5,774 nt of DNA from DATARH01 sp035570495 (GTDB lineage Bacteria; Pseudomonadota; Alphaproteobacteria; ATCC43930; CGMCC-115725), in assembly GCA_035570495.1 (NCBI GenBank), contig DATMLO010000136.1, positions 1-5,774 of the forward strand, read 5' to 3'. Made by a program: the position numbers and the translations under genes. Under the pieces are notes generated by a model. It was given only the letters and a program-made list of their open reading frames with translations, had not been told where the DNA came from and did no database searches. Shown piece after piece: positions 1 to 4,386 of this stretch. Position 1 is the stretch's first letter; every line of letters starts with the position of its first letter.

Positions 1-626
1 CGCGTATCGATCGGACCGGCCATCAGCACCATGCTGCGCGGCTGGCAGGGATTGCGGTCCTGCGCCATCAGCGACACGGCGGCGAGCACCGCGACGACCG
101 GCTGGCAGACCGCGACGACATGCGAGCCTTCGCCCAGCACCTCGAGGCACTGGATGATGTGGTCGATAAAATCGTCAAAGTCGAAATCGCCGGCCGACAG
201 CGGCACGTCGCGCGCGTTATGCCAGTCGGTGATGTAGACGTCGTTTTCCGGCAGCATCGTGCGCACCGTGTGGCGCAGCAGCGTCGCGAAATGCCCGGAC
301 ATCGGCGCGACCAGCAGCACGCGAGGCTGCGGCTGCGGTGTTTCCTTCTTGAAGTGCAGCAGGGTCGAGAACGGCGTGACCCGGGCGCTCTCCTCGATGA
401 CGGGGACGGTGCTGTTGCCGATCGTGACGCTGTCGATGCCGAATGGCGGGCGGTGGTGCTGCAGCCGCCCTTCGGCGAAAATCTGGCAGGCCGCCATGAC
501 GCTGCGCTGCGCCGCCGTCTGAGGCAGGCCGAACCAGGGCCGGGCGAACGCGTCGCCGAACGACGCCGCCATGCTCTGAAACGGAGCGAGGCCGTCGGCA
601 TAACTCTGGTAAATCTGGTACAGCAC
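1..626 (-). CDS. phaZ: Intracellular polyhydroxyalkanoate depolymerase, N-terminal part (runs off left edge)
   Basis: Degrades stored cytoplasmic PHA/PHB granules to hydroxyacyl units. The reading frame begins with GTG at 626-624 and reads M-LYQIYQSYADGLAPFQSMAASF, then continues open to base 1, giving 208 codons and two extra bases. Usual family length is about 400 residues, so roughly half is visible. The start was chosen because the LYQ-YQ N-terminus is what I remember for alphaproteobacterial homologues; a modest GGAAAG Shine-Dalgarno-like stretch lies 6 nt upstream (633-638). Visible features are the conserved block PFSTLLHFKKE (85-95), APMSGHF (107-113), YITDWHNARDVP (131-142) and VVAVCQPV (170-177). 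In the Ralstonia PhaZ1 type the Cys of the CQP motif is the nucleophile, here Cys174; the Asp and His of the triad lie outside the window. The gene is divergent from the GST gene, and its upstream region contains TGC-rich sequence that could bind PhaR. Family assignment is strong; polymer chain-length preference is unknown. Confidence 0.93.
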   Translation of the reverse strand, partial: MLYQIYQSYADGLAPFQSMAASFGDAFARPWFGLPQTAAQRSVMAACQIFAEGRLQHHRPPFGIDSVTIGNSTVPVIEESARVTPFSTLLHFKKETPQPQPRVLLVAPMSGHFATLLRHTVRTMLPENDVYITDWHNARDVPLSAGDFDFDDFIDHIIQCLEVLGEGSHVVAVCQPVVAVLAAVSLMAQDRNPCQPRSMVLMAGPIDT

Positions 627-727
627 CGTGCGCTTTCCGCTCCGATCGCTTGGCGAGTAAGTGGCGAGGGAAGCCGCTACCGGGCCGTCGAACCGAAATC
701 GGGTAGTAAGCCTGACATATAAGATAA

Positions 728-775
728 TGCGGGTTGCGCTGCGGTGCGAGATGATTTGTGCCGTGCAGCATTGCA
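728..775. promoter_or_regulatory. TGC-rich block, candidate PhaR operator region
   Basis: Seven TGC trinucleotides on the plus strand start at 728, 735, 740, 745, 759, 764 and 772, several exactly 5 bp apart. The block ends in the partly palindromic TGCAGCATTGCA (764-775). PhaR, the PHA-responsive repressor studied in Paracoccus denitrificans, is known to bind TGC-rich sequence near PHA genes. The block lies about 100-150 bp upstream of the phaZ start and 90-140 bp upstream of the GST start, so it could act on either gene. The link to PhaR is inference; GC-rich sequence produces TGC often by chance. Confidence 0.35.
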
Positions 776-811
776 TTTTTATTTCGTCGGGTGCGGTCGC
801 TGGCCCGGGTT

Positions 812-839
812 TTGCCCGGTCGGTAAAGCCTGCTAGATT
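812..839 (+). promoter_or_regulatory. Possible sigma70-type promoter for the GST operon
   Basis: TTGCCC (812-817) and TAGATT (834-839) are separated by 16 bp and sit 27 bp ahead of the GST start codon. The -35 matches TTGACA at four of six positions and the -10 matches TATAAT at four of six. A short palindrome CCGGG-TTTTG-CCCGG (805-819) overlaps the -35. The -10 lies inside the loop of the inverted repeat at 827-850. This is a weak consensus call only. Confidence 0.3.
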
Positions 840-850
840 GCCCGCAGGCT
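827..850 (+). repeat. Perfect 7-bp inverted repeat in the GST leader (dyad copy 1)
   Basis: AGCCTGC (827-833) and GCAGGCT (844-850) are perfect inverted arms around a 10-nt spacer. The dyad ends 16 nt before the GST start codon. It could be an operator over the candidate -10, or a hairpin in the leader mRNA. The same core arms GCCTGC/GCAGGC recur at 1524-1543 ahead of the next gene. Confidence 0.6.
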
Positions 851-866
851 CTCCAGGGATGTCGCC

Positions 867-1523
867 ATGGCGAAAGCCGTCCTCACCATCAGCAGCAAGA
901 ACTACTCGTCATGGTGTTTGCGCGGCTGGCTGATGGTGCGATGGGCCGGCCTCGATTTCGAGGAGCAGATCGTCTCGGCCGACGATCCGTCGGTGCGCGC
1001 CGAGCTGCTGCTGCAATCGTCGTCGATCCTGGTGCCGACGTTGACGCATGACGAGATCGCGATCTGGGACACGCTGGCGATCGGCGAATACCTACACGAG
1101 AAGTTTCCCAGAGCCGGTCTGTTGCCGAAAGACCCCGCGACGCGGGCGCATTGCCGGGCGATCTGCGGCGAGATGCACTCGGGGTTTGGCGCGTTGCGGG
1201 CGGCGCTGCCGGTCAATCTGAAGAGCGTTAAGCCGGGGTTTGTCGTGTGGTCGGCCGCGCAGGCCGATATCGAGCGGATTTTGAAGATTTGGCAGGAGTG
1301 CTTCGCCAAATACGGCGGGCCGTTTCTCTTCGGTAAAGCGCCTACGATCGCCGACGCGATGTACGCCCCGGTCTGCACGCGGTTCCGCACCTATTGCGTC
1401 GAACTGCCCGCCCATGCCGATGCGTATTGCGAGCACATCATGAGCCTGCCGACGATGGTCGAATGGATTGAGGCCGCCAAGCTCGAGCCCGAGGACATGC
1501 CTGAACTCGACGCCGAATTCTAA
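867..1523 (+). CDS. Glutathione S-transferase family protein
   Basis: Predicted soluble cytoplasmic GST of 218 residues, a normal length for the fold. The N-terminal thioredoxin-like domain covers about residues 1-80. It contains SSKNYSSWCLRGWL (9-22), where a Ser/Cys near the first helix would contact glutathione, the cis-proline in ILVPTL (Pro57), and IWDTLAIGEYL (66-76). In the last motif D68-T69 takes the place of the more usual Glu-Ser pair that binds the gamma-glutamyl group. The all-helical C-terminal domain (about 95-210) has the N-capping-box region PTIADAMYAPV (159-169). The ATG at 867 follows CAGGGA (854-859) by 7 nt; the ATG at 859 is out of frame. It is the first gene of a rightward run and lies 37 bp before an acyl-CoA dehydrogenase, so co-transcription is likely. 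Its substrate is not predictable; a role in detoxification or in handling acyl/CoA-derived electrophiles is only a guess from context. Confidence 0.9.
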   Translation: MAKAVLTISSKNYSSWCLRGWLMVRWAGLDFEEQIVSADDPSVRAELLLQSSSILVPTLTHDEIAIWDTLAIGEYLHEKFPRAGLLPKDPATRAHCRAICGEMHSGFGALRAALPVNLKSVKPGFVVWSAAQADIERILKIWQECFAKYGGPFLFGKAPTIADAMYAPVCTRFRTYCVELPAHADAYCEHIMSLPTMVEWIEAAKLEPEDMPELDAEF

Positions 1524-1543
1524 GCCTGCCACTGAGAGCAGGC
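1524..1543 (+). repeat. Perfect 6-bp inverted repeat between GST and dehydrogenase genes (dyad copy 2)
   Basis: GCCTGC (1524-1529) and GCAGGC (1538-1543) pair perfectly around an 8-nt loop, starting at the first base after the GST stop codon and ending 17 nt before the next ATG. The few bases after it (CGTTT, then the Shine-Dalgarno) do not form a convincing terminator T-tract. It may act as an intercistronic hairpin affecting mRNA stability or translation, or as a second operator. Its left arm with flank, AAGCCTGC, is identical to that of the dyad at 827-850. Confidence 0.55.
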
Positions 1544-1548
1544 CGTTT

Positions 1549-1554
1549 AGGGAG
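1549..1554 (+). promoter_or_regulatory. Ribosome binding site fixing the large dehydrogenase subunit start
   Basis: AGGGAG lies 6 nt before the ATG at 1561. The same frame is open back to an ATG at 1468, but those extra 31 residues overlap the GST gene and look like a read-through of it (low-complexity Ser/Pro/Arg). The conserved acyl-CoA dehydrogenase N-terminus begins at 1561. Confidence 0.8.
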
Positions 1555-1560
1555 AACGCC

Positions 1561-2751
1561 ATGGATTTCGCCGACGCTCCGGAACATGCCGCGTTCCGCC
1601 GCGAGTTCCGCGCCTGGCTCGACGCGAACCTGACCGATGACCTCAAGGTCGAGGATGCCTCGGACTCCCGCGTCGCGCCCGATCGCGAAACGCTCGAAAA
1701 GCGCATCGCCTGGCAAAAGAAGATGTACGCCGCCGGCTGGGTCGGCATCTCGTGGCCCAAGGATTATGGCGGGCGCGGCGCCAGCTTTATCCAGCAGGTG
1801 ATCTTCGACGAGGAGTATTTCCGGGCACACGCGCCAATCCTCCCCGGGCACAGCGCGATCGGCCTCTTGGGCCCCACCCTGATCCAGCTCGGCACCGAGG
1901 CGCAGAAAAAGCGGCATTTGCAACCGATCCTCGCCGGCGACGAGCGCTGGTGCCAGGGCTTCTCCGAGCCGGGGGCCGGCGGCGACCTCGCAAGCCTGCG
2001 CACACGCGCCATCGACAAGGGCGACCATTTTGTCGTCAACGGCCAGAAGGTGTGGACTTCTGGCGCGCATTTCGCCGACTGGTGCTTCCTGTTGGTGCGC
2101 ACCGACCCCGACGCGCCCAAGCACCAGGGCATCACCTATCTGCTCGTCGACATGAAGACCCCGGGCATCACGGTGCGGCCGCTGGTGCTGCTCAACGGCC
2201 ACCGGCACTTCAATGAGGTGTTTTTCGAGGATGTGGTCGTGCCGAAGGAGAATGTCGTCGGCAAGATCAACGAGGGCTGGAAGGTCGCGATCACCACGTT
2301 GATGTTCGAGCGAGGCGGGGCAGGGGGACGCGATCACGCGGCGCAAATCGCCCGCCTTGTCGAGCTGGCGAAGCAATTCCCCACGCGTCAGGAGCCGGCC
2401 TGGAACCAGACCCATGTGCGGCAGATGCTGTCGCAGCTGATGATCGACGCGCAGGCGCTCAAGGTGACGCGGCTGCGGGGCCTGACGCGCCGGCTGCGTG
2501 GCGAGCCGCCAGGGCCGGAAGGTTCGATCCTCAAGCTGTTCGGCTCGGAGCTGGCCCAGCGCATCGCCGATGCGTCGTCGACACTGCTCGGGCCCTACGC
2601 GACGATCGACGGCACGACCGAGGCCGTGCCCGACGCCAGCCGCTGGGCGCACCGGGTGATGGGCGCGCGGCAATACGCGATCGCCGGCGGCACCAGCGAA
2701 ATCCAGCGCAACATCATCGGCGAGCGGGTGCTCGGCCTGCCGAAAGGGTGA
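1561..2751 (+). CDS. Acyl-CoA dehydrogenase, large/catalytic subunit of a probable heteromeric pair
   Basis: FAD-dependent alpha,beta-desaturation of an acyl-CoA, cytoplasmic, 396 residues (normal family length). Domain order is as expected: N-terminal helical domain (about 1-125), with GWVGISWPKDYGGRG (59-73); a beta domain with WCQGFSEPGAGGDLASL (130-146) and VNGQKVWTSGAHFADW (159-174), which bind flavin and substrate; and a C-terminal helical domain ending in AIAGGTSEIQRNIIGERVLGLP (373-394). In medium-chain acyl-CoA dehydrogenase the catalytic Glu sits in YEGT before the QIQR motif; here that place is Gly (AGGT). A Glu is instead present at E250 in LMFERGG, the helix-G position used by isovaleryl-CoA dehydrogenase and by mycobacterial FadE26 (ChsE4). 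The next dehydrogenase gene, 358 bp downstream, lacks both Glu residues, so an alpha2beta2 enzyme is likely. The substrate is unknown; branched, ring-bearing or dicarboxylic acyl-CoAs are all possible for this type. Confidence 0.93.
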   Translation: MDFADAPEHAAFRREFRAWLDANLTDDLKVEDASDSRVAPDRETLEKRIAWQKKMYAAGWVGISWPKDYGGRGASFIQQVIFDEEYFRAHAPILPGHSAIGLLGPTLIQLGTEAQKKRHLQPILAGDERWCQGFSEPGAGGDLASLRTRAIDKGDHFVVNGQKVWTSGAHFADWCFLLVRTDPDAPKHQGITYLLVDMKTPGITVRPLVLLNGHRHFNEVFFEDVVVPKENVVGKINEGWKVAITTLMFERGGAGGRDHAAQIARLVELAKQFPTRQEPAWNQTHVRQMLSQLMIDAQALKVTRLRGLTRRLRGEPPGPEGSILKLFGSELAQRIADASSTLLGPYATIDGTTEAVPDASRWAHRVMGARQYAIAGGTSEIQRNIIGERVLGLPKG

Positions 2752-2755
2752 GGGC

Positions 2756-3109
2756 GTGGAAAGTTCTCGGCACCGCACGGGGATCGATGTTCTCGAATAC
2801 GAGCTCGTCCAGGAGCAGGCCTCCGCGCTCGGACGGATGGGGCGGGCGCTCGAAACGGCGCTTGCCAAGCTGAAGGAGTTCGATGCCGCGCATTTACGCA
2901 CAGATGCGGCGCGACATGCCCTCGTAAGGGAGGCGGGAAAGGCGCTCTGGATGTTCGTCGTGCAGCGAGAGGCATGCGGCCTGCGCGACAGCCGCACCGT
3001 CATGCAGGACTATAACGTGCCGGGCGAGGTGCTGCTGTGCTCTGGCTGCCCGGAGCTGGTGACGCCCTTGCGGTTTCGCCGCCGCCACACCGCACCGAGG
3101 GTCGGATAG
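2756..3109 (+). CDS. Small conserved-looking protein of unknown function between the two dehydrogenase subunits
   Basis: A 117-residue protein starting at GTG 2756, four bases after the preceding stop; AAAGGG (2743-2748) inside the end of the upstream gene lies 7 nt before the start. Its stop codon TAG is immediately followed by the ATG of the next gene. No signal peptide or membrane segment is visible. Residues 10-45 (IDVLEYELVQEQASALGRMGRALETALAKLKEF, written here as adjoining parts IDVLEYELVQEQASAL and GRMGRALETALAKLKEF) look alpha-helical and amphipathic. A central part reads VVQREACGLRDSR and DYNVPGEVL (68-93). A CSGC pair (95-98) and a basic tail (RFRRRH, 106-111) close the protein. From memory it resembles a small alphaproteobacterial uncharacterised family (DUF6665-like); I could not check this. 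Position suggests an accessory role for the dehydrogenase complex, such as assembly or flavin loading, but that is inference. Confidence 0.82.
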   Translation: MESSRHRTGIDVLEYELVQEQASALGRMGRALETALAKLKEFDAAHLRTDAARHALVREAGKALWMFVVQREACGLRDSRTVMQDYNVPGEVLLCSGCPELVTPLRFRRRHTAPRVG

Positions 3110-4249
3110 ATGGATATCGGTTTCAGCGAAGAACAGCTTCTGTTGCGCGATACCGCGCGCAAATTCCTCGACGCCGCCTGCACCACCAAATTCGTGCGCG
3201 AGCGGATGGCGACACCGGAGGCGATGACCCCTGGATTCTGGGCGCAGCTCGCCGAGCAGGGCTGGCTCGGGATCAATTTCGCGGAAGAAGATGGCGGCGC
3301 GGGGCTGGGTCTTGTCGATCTTGTCGTGCTGATGGAGGAGATGGGCCGCGCGGTGATGCCGGGTCCGTATCTCGCGACCGTGCTGCTCGGTGGCGGGGCG
3401 ATCCGCGAGGCGGGGACGCCAGTCCAACGACAAGAATATCTGCCGGCCATCGCCGAGGGCAGGCTGCGCGCGACGCTGGCGGCGATCGAGCCCAATGCGC
3501 GTTGGGACGCGTCGGGCATCACGATGGAGGCGCGGCCGGCGGGCAGCGGCTTCTCGCTGTCGGGCTCAAAGCTCTTCGTGCCGGATGCGCATCTCGCCGA
3601 TGTCATCGTCGTCGCCGCGCGTACCCGCGACGGCAGCACGATGGAGGACGGCGTCAGCCTGTTCCTCGTGCCGAAGGACGCGGCTGGGCTTTCGGTCGCG
3701 CTGATGCCGTCGATCGACGAGACCCGCAAGCTCTGCGAAGTGCGGTTCGATAATGTCGCGGCGCCGCAGAGCGCGCTGCTCGGCGGGCTCCACCAGGGCT
3801 GGCCGGTGCTGGCGCGGGTTTATGACGGCGCGGCGGTGGCGCTCGCCGCCGAGATGTGCGGCGGCGCCCAGCGTGTGCTCGATATAACCGTCGACTATGC
3901 CAAGCTGCGTGTCGCGTTCGGCAAGCCGATCGGCAGCTACCAGGGCGTCAAGCACAAATGCTCGGACATGCTGGTCGAGGTAGAGAACGCCAAGTCGCTC
4001 GTCTATTACGCGGCCTGGGCGATCGATGAAAAACAGCCCGATGCGTCGATGGCGGTGTCGATGGCCAAGGCCTATGCGTCGGACGCAAGCCGCAAGGTGT
4101 CGAACGCCGGCATCCAGCTGCATGGCGGCATCGGCATGACCTGGGAGCACGACCTCCACCTCTATATGAAGCGCGCCAAGGCGAGCGAGGTCGCGTTTGG
4201 CGATGCGACCTGGCACCGCGAGCGGGTCGCCGCGCTGATGGGGGCGTAA
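3110..4249 (+). CDS. Acyl-CoA dehydrogenase, small/probably non-catalytic subunit
   Basis: A 379-residue acyl-CoA dehydrogenase-fold protein, cytoplasmic. The ATG directly follows the stop of the small unknown gene, with GAGGG (3097-3101) 8 nt upstream, so translation is probably coupled. Visible family blocks are the N-terminal MDIGFSEEQLLLRDTARKFL (1-20), GWLGINFAEEDGGAGL (51-66), the beta-domain GFSLSGSKLFVPDAHLADVI (147-166), KLRVAFGKPIGSYQGVKH (265-282), and QLHGGIGMTWEHDLHLYMKRA (336-356). The place of the canonical Glu (YEGT) reads AFGD (362-365), and the helix-G position of the alternative Glu aligns with Ala near residue 241-242. The protein therefore has neither usual catalytic base and is best read as the partner of the large subunit upstream, as FadE27 is for FadE26 in mycobacterial ChsE4-ChsE5, where each alpha-beta pair makes one active site. 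A stand-alone enzyme using another base cannot be excluded. Confidence 0.92.
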   Translation: MDIGFSEEQLLLRDTARKFLDAACTTKFVRERMATPEAMTPGFWAQLAEQGWLGINFAEEDGGAGLGLVDLVVLMEEMGRAVMPGPYLATVLLGGGAIREAGTPVQRQEYLPAIAEGRLRATLAAIEPNARWDASGITMEARPAGSGFSLSGSKLFVPDAHLADVIVVAARTRDGSTMEDGVSLFLVPKDAAGLSVALMPSIDETRKLCEVRFDNVAAPQSALLGGLHQGWPVLARVYDGAAVALAAEMCGGAQRVLDITVDYAKLRVAFGKPIGSYQGVKHKCSDMLVEVENAKSLVYYAAWAIDEKQPDASMAVSMAKAYASDASRKVSNAGIQLHGGIGMTWEHDLHLYMKRAKASEVAFGDATWHRERVAALMGA

Positions 4250-4259
4250 TTTCAATATC

Positions 4260-4337
4260 CCATCCCGGCGAAGGCCGGGACCCATTGTTCCGCTGCTCGT
4301 GCGACCGAAGCATGGGCCCCGGCCTGCGCCGGGGTGG
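4260..4337. repeat. Inverted pair of REP-like GC-rich palindromic repeats
   Basis: Two 28-nt units, 4260-4287 and 4310-4337, are inverted copies of one another (23 of 28 positions match), separated by 22 bp. Each unit also folds by itself: CCCGGC-GAAG-GCCGGG (4264-4279, 6-bp stem) and CCCCGGC-CTGC-GCCGGGG (4317-4334, 7-bp stem). The pair can form one long hairpin in mRNA. This CCGGCGAAGGCCGGGACCCA style of unit is typical of high-copy intergenic repeats in alphaproteobacteria. No T-tract follows, so it is not a classical intrinsic terminator, but it may stabilise the 3' end of the dehydrogenase mRNA or reduce read-through into the synthetase gene. Confidence 0.85.
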
Positions 4338-4372
4338 TGTTTCACGGGCGCTTGACGGTAACGGTGCGTCTC

Positions 4373-4379
4373 AAGAGGA
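4373..4379 (+). promoter_or_regulatory. Ribosome binding site of the acyl-CoA synthetase
   Basis: AAGAGGA lies 7 nt before the ATG at 4387 and decides the start; the ATG at 4379 overlaps this site and is out of frame. Confidence 0.75.
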
Positions 4380-4386
4380 TGCCGGC

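Noticed and set aside
217..771. 184-residue minus-strand frame and two plus-strand frames over phaZ
   Set aside because: The GTG-started phaZ frame explains the region with conserved family blocks and the CQP motif; the others have no recognisable sequence.
1468..1560. N-terminal extension of the large dehydrogenase subunit from ATG 1468
   Set aside because: It overlaps the GST coding region in another frame and lacks conservation; the AGGGAG site supports ATG 1561.
1438..3003. 521-residue open frame on the minus strand across the large dehydrogenase gene
   Set aside because: Composition is that of an antisense shadow (rich in Arg, His, Asp, Ala repeats), and the plus strand holds a full conserved dehydrogenase plus the small gene. 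High GC keeps this frame open.
1561..4249. pimC/pimD (pimeloyl-CoA dehydrogenase) gene symbols
   Set aside because: The two-subunit layout and lengths are similar, but the N-terminal sequences do not match what I remember of PimC and PimD, and a separate gene lies between them here.
4260..4337. Intrinsic (Rho-independent) terminator after the dehydrogenase pair
   Set aside because: Strong hairpins are present but no run of T follows them, so only a REP-type repeat is called.
3566..4345. 259-residue minus-strand frame beginning in the REP pair (HPGAGRGP...GPGLRRDG)
   Set aside because: Its N-terminus is just the translated palindromic repeat, a frequent source of phantom proteins in alphaproteobacteria; the rest is antisense to the small dehydrogenase subunit.
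4352..4380. TTGACG-N17-GAGGAT as promoter of the synthetase
   Set aside because: The -35 is good but the -10 matches only half of the consensus and coincides with the Shine-Dalgarno; transcription would begin at the ATG itself, making that site useless.
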